A DNA stretch of 64,000 nucleotides from Synechococcus elongatus PCC 11801 (lineage in GTDB: Bacteria; Cyanobacteriota; Cyanobacteriia; Synechococcales; Synechococcaceae). Of this stretch, positions 17,971-26,987 are shown in pieces. The notes beneath the pieces are model-generated. The model had not been told where the DNA came from. It ran no database searches and saw only the letters and a program-made list of their open reading frames with translations. The stretch spans positions 1 through 64,000 of the forward strand of contig NZ_CP030139.2 of assembly GCF_003846445.2 (NCBI RefSeq). The letters are read 5' to 3'. The position numbers and the translations under genes are program-made. Positions within the stretch are counted from its first letter, which is position 1; the number at the start of each line of letters is the position of its first letter.

Positions 17971-19542
17971 ATGCTGAAATTTTGGGCTGTTCCCTTGGCA
18001 ATCGGTCTGGGACTGTTGCCATCGGCACCAGTTACGCAGGCCCAAGCCCCTCTCAATCCAACGTTACGAGTCGGCATTGTCCAGCGCTTTGGTCAGCAGC
18101 CCAGCGATCGCCTACAAATTGTGGCCGGTGGGCAGCGATCGCTAATTGTGCGTTTTACGGCTGCAGGCGAGCCCCGTCAGTTCCGAGTGCAGCGCCTGAC
18201 GGTCGCAATTGCGCCTGAACTGCTGGCAGTGCCAGAGCAGCGATCGCGCCTAGTGATCAGTCAGCACCGCAGCTTTGAGAGTGCTGAAGCCAGTGCCGAG
18301 CAATGGCGAGCCAAGGGCTTTGATGTCGAAATTGCCCAGCCTCAGGGCTGGGAAGTCTGGCTCAAGCCCGTACCCGATCTTCCCGATGCAGCTTTGCCTA
18401 GTCTGCTGCAACGCCTCCGCAGTGAAGGGGCTGAAGCTGCAGTGTTGCGCAGCGAAACCCGCACGACAAGGCCACAGTTAGTCTGGCAGCTGGGTGAACA
18501 ACGCTTTCAGGGCGATCGCCTAGAAATTGAGAGCAATGGGCCAATCACGGTCGCTGGCGTTCCCTATCCCGGTCGGCTGACACTGCAGCCCAATGCCTAC
18601 GGTGATTTCACGCTCGTTAATACAGTAGCGATCGAAGACTATCTCAGCGGCGTGGTTCCCCATGAAATCGGAGCGGGAGCCCCCGCCCAAGCGATCGCCG
18701 CTCAAGCGATTCTGGCGCGGACCTATGCCTTGCGCAATGTGCGGCGCTTTCGGGTCGATAACTATGAACTTTGCGCCGATGTGCAATGTCAGGTCTATCG
18801 TGGCTGGGAAAGTCGGGTACCCACTGTCGAGCAAGCCATTCGCCAAACCCGAGGCTTGGTGCTCAGCTACGACAATCAGCTGATTGATGCAGTCTATTCA
18901 TCAACGACAGGTGGCGTGACTGCCGCCTTTGAAGATGCTTGGCTCGGGCAGGAGCGCACTTACTTACAACCTCGGTTGGACGCGGTGCGCCCACTCTGGA
19001 ATTTACAAGCGCGTCCCCTTAACCAAGAAGCCAACCTCAAATCGTTTCTGCAACTGCGCGAGGGATTTAACGAAACGGGGCAACCGCGCTTCCGCTGGCA
19101 GCGCCGTCGCAGCTTGGCAGAAATTCAAGCCGACCTGAAAACCTATCTCCGCGATCGCCGTGACTCCAGAGCTGAGTTTCAGCAGATTCAATCAGTCACG
19201 ATCAGTCAGCGATCGCCCAGTGGTCGTGTTTTGGAAGTGACAGTACAGAGCGATCGCGGGCCGATTGTCATTGGTCGCGATGAAGTCCGCCGCGCTTTCG
19301 CAGGGCTGTTCAGCACCCTGTTTTATTTGGAGCCCGAGCGGGATAGTAGCGGTCGTCTGCTGGCCTATCGCTTTGTCGGCGGCGGTTTTGGCCATGGTGT
19401 CGGCCTCAGCCAAACGGGGGCAATGGGGCTTGCGCGCCAGGGTTGGAACTACGATCGCATCCTGAAGTTCTACTATCCCCAGACTCAGCTGGAGCCATTA
19501 CACCCCACTATGTTGCAGTCCACCAATCAGCCAGCACCATGA
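17971..19542 (+). CDS. SpoIID/LytB domain protein, exported
   Basis: This 523-residue protein has an N-terminal signal peptide (hydrophobic core, then APVTQAQA) and a central SpoIID domain. The domain runs from about residue 190, with YLSGVVPHEIGAGAPAQAIA, AQAILARTYAL and YSSTTGGVTAAFEDAW. A C-terminal GGGFGHGVGLSQTGAMGLA motif follows. SpoIID proteins are lytic transglycosylases that cut denuded glycan strands of peptidoglycan. Cyanobacteria do not sporulate, so a general role in wall remodelling is inferred. It is divergent from the membrane-protein gene upstream, with 151 bp between them. Confidence 0.9.
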   Translation: MLKFWAVPLAIGLGLLPSAPVTQAQAPLNPTLRVGIVQRFGQQPSDRLQIVAGGQRSLIVRFTAAGEPRQFRVQRLTVAIAPELLAVPEQRSRLVISQHRSFESAEASAEQWRAKGFDVEIAQPQGWEVWLKPVPDLPDAALPSLLQRLRSEGAEAAVLRSETRTTRPQLVWQLGEQRFQGDRLEIESNGPITVAGVPYPGRLTLQPNAYGDFTLVNTVAIEDYLSGVVPHEIGAGAPAQAIAAQAILARTYALRNVRRFRVDNYELCADVQCQVYRGWESRVPTVEQAIRQTRGLVLSYDNQLIDAVYSSTTGGVTAAFEDAWLGQERTYLQPRLDAVRPLWNLQARPLNQEANLKSFLQLREGFNETGQPRFRWQRRRSLAEIQADLKTYLRDRRDSRAEFQQIQSVTISQRSPSGRVLEVTVQSDRGPIVIGRDEVRRAFAGLFSTLFYLEPERDSSGRLLAYRFVGGGFGHGVGLSQTGAMGLARQGWNYDRILKFYYPQTQLEPLHPTMLQSTNQPAP

Positions 19543-19651
19543 CCTGATGACTGTTAGTCGTCTCCCTTAATTAATTGGCTTACCTGAGTGGTAGGCAATG
19601 CTTCGGTCGCAGCCGCATAAGCTAGTAGAACTTGTCCTGTCGATTGCTGTT

Positions 19652-20374
19652 ATGAATCGCTTCCGTGTTGAGGTCATCAGCCGCACCCCCAATCCTCAGC
19701 AGACCATCTATGCGGCGATGCACCAAGACTACAGCGAGTCATTTGTCATTGAAGAACGCGATTCCTGGCCCACGGAAGACAAAGCCGGTGAGGTCGTTAT
19801 TAAGCGACTGCTCGCAGGTGAGCGGGGCCACTATGGTCCCTTAGAGCACGCCATGATTGTCTTCAATGTGGGTTATTTCCCTCATAGCGTCATGCAGCAG
19901 GCTCGGACTCATCGCATCGGTGTCAGCTTCGATGTTCAGTCGATGCGGTACACCGGGCAGCGTGTTGCAGATGCAGCAGCGGGCAAGATTGACCTCGAAG
20001 ACATCTTTTACTTGCGCCCGGTGGGGCAGTACCTCGATCGCCAAGGCAAGAAGTATACCTACACCGAGGAAGAACGCGCTAAAGATCTCGAGTTGTGCCG
20101 ACAGGCAGCCTTGCGCTACCAAGAACTGCTGGAAGCTGGCTATGCCGAAGAACATGCTCGTGGCATTTTGCCCTTTGACTATCGCCAGCATTTTGTCGTT
20201 AGCTTCACCCTGCGATCGCTGATGCACTTTCTCGACTTGCGCAGCAAGAAGGATGCACAAATTGAAATTCAGCAGCTCTGCGATCTGATCTGGCCGCACT
20301 TTCAAGATTGGGCACCGGCGATCGCGCAATGGTATGCCAGTACCCGTTTAGGGAAAGCCCGGCTTGCTCCCTAG
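19652..20374 (+). CDS. thyX: Flavin-dependent thymidylate synthase ThyX
   Basis: ThyX makes dTMP from dUMP using FAD, NADPH and methylene-tetrahydrofolate. The product from the ATG at 19652 is 240 aa, a normal length; an upstream extension to 19598 does not resemble ThyX. The signature region reads RTHRIGVSFDVQSMRYTG, a variant of the RHRxxSxNxxSxR motif common in cyanobacteria. The region before it (GHYGPLEHAMIVFNV) and the C-terminal SLMHFLDLR stretch are also typical. No classical thyA is seen in the window. Confidence 0.93.
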   Translation: MNRFRVEVISRTPNPQQTIYAAMHQDYSESFVIEERDSWPTEDKAGEVVIKRLLAGERGHYGPLEHAMIVFNVGYFPHSVMQQARTHRIGVSFDVQSMRYTGQRVADAAAGKIDLEDIFYLRPVGQYLDRQGKKYTYTEEERAKDLELCRQAALRYQELLEAGYAEEHARGILPFDYRQHFVVSFTLRSLMHFLDLRSKKDAQIEIQQLCDLIWPHFQDWAPAIAQWYASTRLGKARLAP

Positions 20375-20473
20375 TCGATCGCTGATTCGTGGTAACTGAT
20401 GAAATCAGGATTTCCTCGGCAAGTCCGGTTAGCGAGAGCGATAGGCTAGAACGCGAGATGTGGGCAGGCGCGT

Positions 20474-21127
20474 GTGAGCGGCATTTTAGCGGTCGTGGCG
20501 TGGTTAGGCTTGGTGGGCTTGCTGGCTTGGTGGGCTAGTCGTCACCCCCAAGTCCCCAATGAGTGGGTGCGCAAAATCGTCCACATCGGGACCGGCAACG
20601 TGATTTTGATTGCTTGGGCCTTTCAAATTCCAGCTGCGATCGGGATTGCAGCAGCGGTGCTGTTCTCCGGTGTGGCACTGCTCTCCTTCTGGCTACCGAT
20701 TCTGCCCGGAATTCAAAATGTGGGCCGCCACAGCCTCGGCACCTTTTTTTACGCCGTCAGTATTGGACTCTTGATCGCTGGCTTTTGGCATTGGGCTCCT
20801 CGCTATGCAGCCCTAGGGATTTTAGTGATGACTTACGGCGACGGACTGGCCGCTTTGGTGGGCCAGCAGTGGGGACGTCATCGCTTTCACCTTCAAGGAA
20901 TTGGCCAGAAAAGCTGGGAAGGGAGTTTAACGATGATGGCGGTCAGCTTTCTGGTGGCTGTGACGTTGCTGGGGCTAGCCCAAACCCCCGGTGCGATCGC
21001 GATCAGTCTGGCCGTGGCGATCGCAGCTCCTCTGCTGGAGTTGTGGTCATGGTATGGCATCGACAACCTCAGCGTGCCGCTGGGCTGTGCCGTGCTAGCC
21101 GCTGGGGTAGGCCACCTATTCAGCTAA
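20474..21127 (+). CDS. Phytol kinase-like integral membrane protein
   Basis: This 217-residue multi-pass membrane protein belongs to the CDP-alcohol/dolichol kinase-like family that includes phytol kinase VTE5. VTE5 recycles phytol from chlorophyll breakdown into tocopherol and chlorophyll synthesis. Family motifs seen are VRKIVHIGTGN, TYGDGLAALVGQQWG and KSWEGSLTM. The start is GTG at 20474. Substrate specificity cannot be read from sequence. Its last 12 bp overlap the end of the convergent gene at 21116. Confidence 0.8.
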   Translation: MSGILAVVAWLGLVGLLAWWASRHPQVPNEWVRKIVHIGTGNVILIAWAFQIPAAIGIAAAVLFSGVALLSFWLPILPGIQNVGRHSLGTFFYAVSIGLLIAGFWHWAPRYAALGILVMTYGDGLAALVGQQWGRHRFHLQGIGQKSWEGSLTMMAVSFLVAVTLLGLAQTPGAIAISLAVAIAAPLLELWSWYGIDNLSVPLGCAVLAAGVGHLFS

Positions 21128-21451
21128 CAGAGCATTGAGGTCGTTGCGGTAGGCCTGCTCATCGCCCAACCGTGCCACTAACAGGCATTCCCGACCAGAT
21201 TCCAGTAAGCGCTGCTGCCAGTGATGAACCGCCTCGGCATTGCGCAGCCAGTAGCGAATCACGCTATCAACGGCTTGATCGACATTCCAGCCGTGATCGG
21301 GCGAGACTTGGCGGGCAGACTCCAAGAATGGATCCAAGGGAGCCTCTGGAGCGCTTAAATAGGCTAACCCTTGGGGATGCTGACGGAAGGTTTGGTGCTG
21401 AAAGACATCCAAGATGGGTGAAACGCCCAGTAATTCAAAGACAAAGCCCAT
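21116..21451 (-). CDS. Conserved-looking hypothetical protein
   Basis: The product is 111 aa, soluble, with no family I recognise. It starts MGFVFELLGVSP and has a helical, Trp/His-containing C-terminal half (IRYWLRNAEAVHHWQQRLLES). The frame ends 12 bp inside the convergent phytol-kinase-like gene. Codon use matches the neighbours. The function is unknown. Confidence 0.7.
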   Translation of the reverse strand: MGFVFELLGVSPILDVFQHQTFRQHPQGLAYLSAPEAPLDPFLESARQVSPDHGWNVDQAVDSVIRYWLRNAEAVHHWQQRLLESGRECLLVARLGDEQAYRNDLNALLAE

Positions 21452-21551
21452 AGTGACTGCGATGTAACCGAGAATTGGCAGCCAGTGTAGGCAGCGAAAT
21501 TTTTAGCGGCCAGAAATTATTACATTTCGCAAAATAATTGCTGTCTTGCAG

Positions 21552-21698
21552 TTATTGGGTTTGCTCTAGGGTGACGTCAACCGGAGGCTCCTCCGTTTGC
21601 GGACGGCTCTGCCAGCTCCAAACGCTAATGGCGACCAATGCCAAACTGGTCACGACCATCGTCCAACAGCGATCGCGCAATTGATCGGGAGGCTGCAT
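21552..21698 (-). CDS. Small single-span membrane protein (48 aa)
   Basis: A frame from ATG at 21698 to TAA at 21552 encodes 48 residues: a charged N-terminus (MQPPDQLRDRCW), one hydrophobic helix (TMVVTSLALVAISVWSW), then a Pro/Glu-rich tail ending VTLEQTQ. This topology is that of many cyanobacterial small membrane proteins. It is the only sensible frame in a 400-bp gap. No clear ribosome binding site is visible, so the call is tentative. Confidence 0.45.
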   Translation of the reverse strand: MQPPDQLRDRCWTMVVTSLALVAISVWSWQSRPQTEEPPVDVTLEQTQ

Positions 21699-21850
21699 CC
21701 AGACAGGTTCTCGACTAAACGATAGTGACAGCCTAGCGGCTCTGGGGATCGGCTCGATAGCTATCCCACATCGATCTCTGTTCGTCGCGCTGGATACTGT
21801 AGTTCAGCAGCTGACTACACCCATGGTCTTCCCAAGTTTATGGGGAGTGC

Positions 21851-22591
21851 TCAGCCGGCCAGGTTTTGAGAAAAGTAGGCAGACTCCGCCCAAGCCAGAA
21901 TGTCAGGGTCAAGCGGCGCACCGAGCTCGGCCATTCTAGTCACAAGCTGCTGCCCCGACCAATGAATCACCATCAGCTCCTGATCTGCTTGTGGGGCAAC
22001 AGTAAGCGTGTTGAGTAGGGTTGTGGCAGCGGATTTGTCAGGGTCCTCTGTCCAGGACTCAGCATCCCAAGCGACTTCAATCAACAGTCCCCGCAGCGAT
22101 CGCCAACGCTCTTGCGCGATTGCCAGACTTTTTTGAAGCTGGGGCTGACCTGTTTTGAGCCCACGACCTTGCTGTGTAACGGACTTGATTTCCACGAAGA
22201 ATTGCGGATTGCGGCGATCGCCTACCACAGCATCTAGTTCTCGATAGCGGCGCTGATATCCCCAGGCATTGCGCTGTTCATAACTGAGGATGCGATGGGG
22301 CGAAAGTGAGCCAAAGTGCAGCAACAAACAGTGGCGGACAGCCAACTCTACTTCCTCGGCCAGCACAACAGTCGGGTCGATAGTCGCTGGGGTGCCAATT
22401 TTTTGATTGATCAACTTATGGTCACGGCAAAAGCGACGGTAGCCCAAATCTTGGGGATCGATGAGGGACTGCTGACGATAGTGCATCACGAGCCTCAGGG
22501 CAGACGGTTCCTTGATTAAAGGAACAGTGTCATCGACTTGCTTGGATTGTGTGCGAATGACTAAAAGAGCCTCTTTAATCGCTCTCAGCAA
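21851..22591 (-). CDS. Hypothetical protein with a PD-(D/E)XK-like motif
   Basis: This protein of up to 246 aa has no family I can name. Around residues 118-139 it reads RELDAVVGD, then a turn with NPQ, then FFVEIKSV. That is an acidic residue on one strand and E-x-K on the next, the pattern of the PD-(D/E)XK nuclease fold; this is inference from a short motif. The frame starts at TTG (22591) without a strong ribosome binding site; GTG/ATG codons 34-35 residues in are alternatives. The stop of the b561-like gene upstream is 6 bp away, so the two are probably cotranscribed. Confidence 0.65.
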   Translation of the reverse strand: MLRAIKEALLVIRTQSKQVDDTVPLIKEPSALRLVMHYRQQSLIDPQDLGYRRFCRDHKLINQKIGTPATIDPTVVLAEEVELAVRHCLLLHFGSLSPHRILSYEQRNAWGYQRRYRELDAVVGDRRNPQFFVEIKSVTQQGRGLKTGQPQLQKSLAIAQERWRSLRGLLIEVAWDAESWTEDPDKSAATTLLNTLTVAPQADQELMVIHWSGQQLVTRMAELGAPLDPDILAWAESAYFSQNLAG

Positions 22592-22597
22592 TGATTC

Positions 22598-23317
22598 TCA
22601 GCGGTCTTTTAACAGAGGCAGAATCCACGCGATCGCAAGGCTAGCCAGAATTCCGAGTTCCAACACCATTAAGCCTGACAAGGGTTGAAACCAGCGAAGC
22701 CAAGTTCCCTGACGCAGGGCAACCCAACCTTGAGCAATCTGACTTGGCCAAAAGTAGGGACTTTCCGAGCGCTGATAGCGCCAGTGCCACATTGACACTA
22801 AGAATGGTACGCCTCCGACTTTGAAATTGACCGCAATGTGCAGCACAATTGCCACAACCATGAGTACCCAAGAGAGGAGATGGGCGAGATACCACGCGTG
22901 ATCAAGTTCACCTTGCGGCAGCCATTGTTCACCCATCATCTTGCCGCTGAACAGGGCAAAAGTCAGCAGAACTAACGCACTGGTGTTAATCCAGCGATTG
23001 AGGGTATACCACCAGCTTGGATGTCCAATTCGGGTCAGTTGTCGCAGTGAGTTGGCTTGAATTAAGCGCTTCTGACCTCGATGAACTGCATAGATCAAAA
23101 AAGCTGGAAAGATGAGCAATGTTAGTAGCCCAAAGGTGCCGTGAATCCCTTCCATTGCCTCAACTTTTGGCAAGGGAATACGTCCCCAACGCCCATCGTA
23201 GGTGTCATAGGTCCAATAGGCTGTCAGAATCGCTGCAATGAGTAGGACTCCTGTGATGCCATGCAGGACTCGGAGCAGAAACGGTTGAGCGATACGAGGC
23301 GTTCGGGGTGATGTCAT
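22598..23317 (-). CDS. Cytochrome b561-like membrane protein
   Basis: The product is 239 aa from the ATG at 23317 (open upstream to 23359). Four to five hydrophobic spans carry histidines positioned as in di-heme cytochrome b561-type proteins: RVLHGITG, EGIHGTFG, LAHLLSW and VLHIAVNF. An electron-transfer role in the membrane is likely; the donor and acceptor are not apparent. The region between 23317 and 23508 has several GAATTG/CAATTC repeats and is AT-rich, as a promoter would be. Confidence 0.75.
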   Translation of the reverse strand: MTSPRTPRIAQPFLLRVLHGITGVLLIAAILTAYWTYDTYDGRWGRIPLPKVEAMEGIHGTFGLLTLLIFPAFLIYAVHRGQKRLIQANSLRQLTRIGHPSWWYTLNRWINTSALVLLTFALFSGKMMGEQWLPQGELDHAWYLAHLLSWVLMVVAIVLHIAVNFKVGGVPFLVSMWHWRYQRSESPYFWPSQIAQGWVALRQGTWLRWFQPLSGLMVLELGILASLAIAWILPLLKDR

Positions 23318-23508
23318 CGTTTGGAGTGATCGCGAAACTTGAGCGCTGACAAGCACCAATAAGCGATCGCGCAGAGAGGTGAGTCCTGTTGATCCTAAAA
23401 GAGCTTAAGAATAAAAGTCAAACTATGAAATAAAAATGACCAAATATTCAATTGATTGTGAATTGTATAGATGACTGATTCAATTCGGGAAATTGATAGA
23501 ATTCATAC

Positions 23509-24684
23509 TCATGATTGTGAGCGATCGCTACTATTCCGTTGACTCCAGAGCAGTTTTTGCCGGCGAGGCTGACAAGTACTAGGTGTGCAGCTTATTTCCA
23601 GGGTTGTCACTGATTGCAACTTAAGCTGTTGTTGATCCGGCTGGTAAGACCAACGACTGGAGAGCATAAGGTTATAGGGCTGAGCCATCAGACTGGGATG
23701 AATGAAGTTGCCAAGACTGGATGCATAAATTCCAGGCCCGCGCGGTGTTGAAACAATCTCAACCCGCTCAGCAATATGTGGCCCCGAACCAATCCCAACA
23801 TCAATTAAGCCCTGCTGGAGCGATCGCTGTAGGATGCGCTTGAGTTGTGCGTGGCTGGCAGGATTCCAGCTATGAAGCGCTAAAATTCTGAGCCCACGAT
23901 GCTGCTTGAGCAAAGCTTGATAGCGATTCAGCTGACTAGCACAAATGACTTTTTGACAATAGTTGCGATCGCCCCCCACATAGGCACTGATCATGAGCAC
24001 AGGAATTTGACCATTAGGTAGTGAGAATTGCTGAGCTTTTGGTTGAACCTGACTTGACTGACGAACTCCACTGAAAACCAGTGGCTGAGATGCTTTCTCC
24101 TGAATATCTTGTAAATGTTTTAGGGTTTGATTAACTCCCTGCCCTTCTGGTGATCGTAGGCAGTCAAAGGAATGATTATTGGCAAGGCCAATGAGGTTAA
24201 AGCCGAGATCAATCGCATCGCGTAACTCTTGCGGATGGGTCACAAAGGCAAAGGTTTTGTCAGTTGGTAGTGCCCAAAATTGATCGCATTGAATTCCTAC
24301 GGAGGTCTCCCAGTTGAGATAGTTGAGATCCCCGAGATATTGGCGCTTGGGATCAAATTGGAAATACGCTCGCCGGAAGCCTTGCTGATAACGATTGATT
24401 CGCTGATGCGATCGCGTCCAGCCAGAATCACCGACTGCTGTCAACATGAATTCAAAGGCAGCGGGTGGTGGTGCGGGATTAGCAGGGAGTTCATCCGCGA
24501 CGGCTGGTGATATTGGTGGCGACGGTGCGATCGCCCACTGCAGAGGAGACCAGCGCAACAGTGCCATCGTCCCGCTAAAAGCAGTGGCAAAGCTTGCAGC
24601 GATCGCCAGACCTTGACCCAGCCAGACGGCGCTCCGTTCCTGCCAAGCTGGCACCAGTTTTTCTTGCGATCGCGACAGCAGCCT
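23509..24684 (-). CDS. CapA family (poly-gamma-glutamate synthesis-like) protein
   Basis: This 391-residue protein starts at the ATG at 24684. It has an N-terminal membrane segment (GLAIAASFATAFSGTMALL), a Pro/Ala-rich linker, and a metallophosphatase-like CapA domain. Visible motifs are MLTAVGDSG, LNWETSVG, LANNHSFD, LALHSWN and the late GIYASSLGNFI. CapA-type proteins act in capsule polyglutamate synthesis in Bacillus, but the family is broad and most members are of unknown role. No capBC genes are nearby, so the substrate is unknown. Confidence 0.82.
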   Translation of the reverse strand, partial: RLLSRSQEKLVPAWQERSAVWLGQGLAIAASFATAFSGTMALLRWSPLQWAIAPSPPISPAVADELPANPAPPPAAFEFMLTAVGDSGWTRSHQRINRYQQGFRRAYFQFDPKRQYLGDLNYLNWETSVGIQCDQFWALPTDKTFAFVTHPQELRDAIDLGFNLIGLANNHSFDCLRSPEGQGVNQTLKHLQDIQEKASQPLVFSGVRQSSQVQPKAQQFSLPNGQIPVLMISAYVGGDRNYCQKVICASQLNRYQALLKQHRGLRILALHSWNPASHAQLKRILQRSLQQGLIDVGIGSGPHIAERVEIVSTPRGPGIYASSLGNFIHPSLMAQPYNLMLSSRWSYQPDQQQLKLQSVTTLEISCTPSTCQPRRQKLLWSQRNSSDRSQS

Positions 24685-24892
24685 CATGAGGGAGCAGCTC
24701 ACACTGAAAGTCGGGAAATCTAGACTCAGTTTTTAGAATTTATCAATTCGAATTTTAGTATTGTTCATCGAGAGCAGAATAACTAGAGCTTGAGGGGTTG
24801 TGCTAGGAAGTTGCCATTCCAGTTTGCTGTTCACAACAAAGCCTGACACTGGCCTGAGTCGATAAACTAGGAGCGATCGCACTCGGTATTGG

Positions 24893-26182
24893 ATGGAGTC
24901 CATACAGCCTCTTGTTCAGGCGATCGAGCACTTGGGGTATCGCGTCACCGTCGGTGATGTCGCTGCCCAGGCAGGAATGCGTGTGGCTTTGGTTGAGCAT
25001 CAATTGCTGCAGCTAGCCGCAGCTAGCCAAGCCAGCTTGCAAGTCAGCGATCGCGGCGATCTTGTTTTTCAATTCCCTCACAACTTGCAGCAGCGTCTGC
25101 GGCGACAGTCCTGGCAACAACAGCTGCAATTGTTGGGGCAGCAGCTTTGGCGGATTCTCTTCTACTTAGTCCGTATTTCATTTGGACTCGGGCTGCTGTT
25201 ATCGATTGGTTTGTTTATTGTTGCGATCATCGCGATTTTGCTGGCTCTTAGCGACAGTGACATCAGCGTTGGTGGTGGCGGTGATGCTGGCAGCAGTGAT
25301 GTTGGCTCGACAGGGGACCGTTGGGGGGGGGACTGGTGGTTGTGGCTCACCTTCGATGGACCGAGCGGATCACAGACTGAGCCTCACTCCCTGAGTTTTC
25401 TCGAAGCTATTTTTTCGTTTTTGTTTGGTGATGGCGACCCCAATCGCGATCGCGAACAACAGCGTTGGCAATTGATGGGAGCCTGCATTCGGCGTCAGCA
25501 AGGCGCAGTTATTGCAGAACAACTCCAGCCCTATCTCGATCGCCCCTTGGATTCCAGCGAGTCGGATCTGCTACCGGTGCTAGTGCGCTTTGACGGCCAT
25601 CCCCGGGTCAGCGACAGTGGCCAGCTGGTCTACCAGTTTCCTGCTCTCCAGGTCACTGCGGCAGAGTCCGACGGGCGATCGCGGGTGGTCCGCAGCTTGC
25701 AAGAGCGACTGTGGTCATTTAGTCAGGCTAGTCGTGGACAAATTATCGGGGTGATTGCTCTCGGTGGCGTGAACCTCCTGCTCGCGGCCCTGTTTGGTGG
25801 GCTGCTGTTGCTACCCAGTGTGGCTAGCCTCGGCGGGGTGGTTGCCTTGGTGGCTGGGCTGTATGACTTTCTGCTGATTTATGCAATTGGCTTCTTGGCC
25901 GTACCAGCAGTGCGCTGGTTTTGGATTCAACGCCAAAATCAGGCAATCCGATGCCGCAACCGCGATCGCCAACGTTGGGCCGATAGCCTCCGCAAGCCTT
26001 CTGCGGCGCTGCGAAAGAAACTTGAACAACTGGCACCTTGGCAAGCCCAAGCCAAAATTGAGGCCGATAACTTGATCTACAGCAGCGATCGAGACTTATT
26101 AGAGCAGGAGTTGGCGCAAGACTCCGCGATCGCCGCCGAATGGCAACAGCGTCTGATGCAGACTGATCCCGAGGACTCCTAA
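24893..26182 (+). CDS. Hypothetical membrane protein with an internally repeated domain
   Basis: The product is 429 aa. An N-terminal winged-helix-like domain (about residues 1-70) ends in SLQVSDRGDLVFQFP. A transmembrane segment and a Gly/Asp/Ser-rich loop follow. A second copy of the domain then ends PRVSDSGQLVYQFP near residue 250. Two further membrane segments and a basic, Gln-rich coiled tail complete it. The layout resembles a family shared by cyanobacteria and plant plastids, but I cannot name it safely. It is followed 3 bp later by the small secreted-protein gene. Confidence 0.75.
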   Translation: MESIQPLVQAIEHLGYRVTVGDVAAQAGMRVALVEHQLLQLAAASQASLQVSDRGDLVFQFPHNLQQRLRRQSWQQQLQLLGQQLWRILFYLVRISFGLGLLLSIGLFIVAIIAILLALSDSDISVGGGGDAGSSDVGSTGDRWGGDWWLWLTFDGPSGSQTEPHSLSFLEAIFSFLFGDGDPNRDREQQRWQLMGACIRRQQGAVIAEQLQPYLDRPLDSSESDLLPVLVRFDGHPRVSDSGQLVYQFPALQVTAAESDGRSRVVRSLQERLWSFSQASRGQIIGVIALGGVNLLLAALFGGLLLLPSVASLGGVVALVAGLYDFLLIYAIGFLAVPAVRWFWIQRQNQAIRCRNRDRQRWADSLRKPSAALRKKLEQLAPWQAQAKIEADNLIYSSDRDLLEQELAQDSAIAAEWQQRLMQTDPEDS

Positions 26183-26185
26183 ACC

Positions 26186-26665
26186 ATGTCTCTGGCTTTA
26201 CTCGTTGCGGCTCAACTCACTTGTGCTGCGCCTAGCTTGATGGCTCAAGCGCCCACCACGAGCCCGACTGCCGTAGACGCTCTCAATCCGGTGGCACCGC
26301 CGGATAACACGCCTCGTAATCAGGCCTTTTTCCTAGCCCTCAATCGAGCCAAGAACTTAGCGCGAGCGGCAGCAGAACAAGCCAATGGGGGACTCAATCG
26401 CTATGTTGCTGAGAGCAAAATGTATGGCAGTGGTAGCGGCACAGATTACACCTATACCAATGGCTTCTTCACGTTTCGGTTTGTCGGGGGTGTCCCAGGC
26501 TGGCAACCTCAAGGACTACCGCCGACTGTGGAGTCGAAGATCAGCGTCTCCTTCGATGGCAAAACGGTGCGGATAGACTACAACGGCCCAATCCGTAGTG
26601 GAACGCCGACGGCTCAGCCAACTTGCACCTGTCCGCCGACACCTGAGTCCAATCTTCAGAAGTAG
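26186..26665 (+). CDS. Hypothetical exported protein
   Basis: The product is 159 aa with an N-terminal signal peptide ending near SLMAQA. An Ala-rich helical stretch (FFLALNRAKNLARAAAEQANGG) and a beta-rich part containing YTYTNGFFTFRF follow. The C-terminus contains CTCPPT. The family is unknown to me. It starts 3 bp after the preceding gene, with GAGGA 10 nt before the ATG inside that gene, so the two form an operon and may work together at the membrane. Confidence 0.7.
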   Translation: MSLALLVAAQLTCAAPSLMAQAPTTSPTAVDALNPVAPPDNTPRNQAFFLALNRAKNLARAAAEQANGGLNRYVAESKMYGSGSGTDYTYTNGFFTFRFVGGVPGWQPQGLPPTVESKISVSFDGKTVRIDYNGPIRSGTPTAQPTCTCPPTPESNLQK

Positions 26666-26987
26666 TGAGAACGGGCTGTGGGTGTGTGAAGCGGGATGTG
26701 AACCAGCTCACTCACCCGAGTCAACAGCCTGAATCCGCTGAGCAGTTTGGTTTTGATATTGAGAGGGGTAGCTTGATTCTGCTGGCTTTTGTGGAAGTCG
26801 GCATCTATCTGGACCGAGGGTTAGCTAGCAGCAGAATTGCGACCCCAAGACGCTGTGCTCTGCCTCTGAATCCGCGAAAATCTGCAGCGATCGCCACCAG
26901 TCCGGACCACGGCTCGCGATAAGATCGGCTGTTGATTGAACCGCCAGTTGGCGGACGTTTGCTGCGCTACCCCTTCGGAACTCGCTC
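26666..26987. other. Gene-free interval upstream of the E2 gene
   Basis: I see no convincing coding frame here; the plus-strand frame starting at 26665 has unusual composition and no ribosome binding site. A perfect hairpin CCGCCA-gt-TGGCGG (26941-26954) lies 34 nt before the E2 start codon. The interval presumably carries the E2 promoter. Confidence 0.5.

Noticed and set aside
26665-26922. 85-residue frame upstream of pdhC
   Set aside because: It has an odd composition and no ribosome binding site, and it crosses the likely promoter of pdhC.
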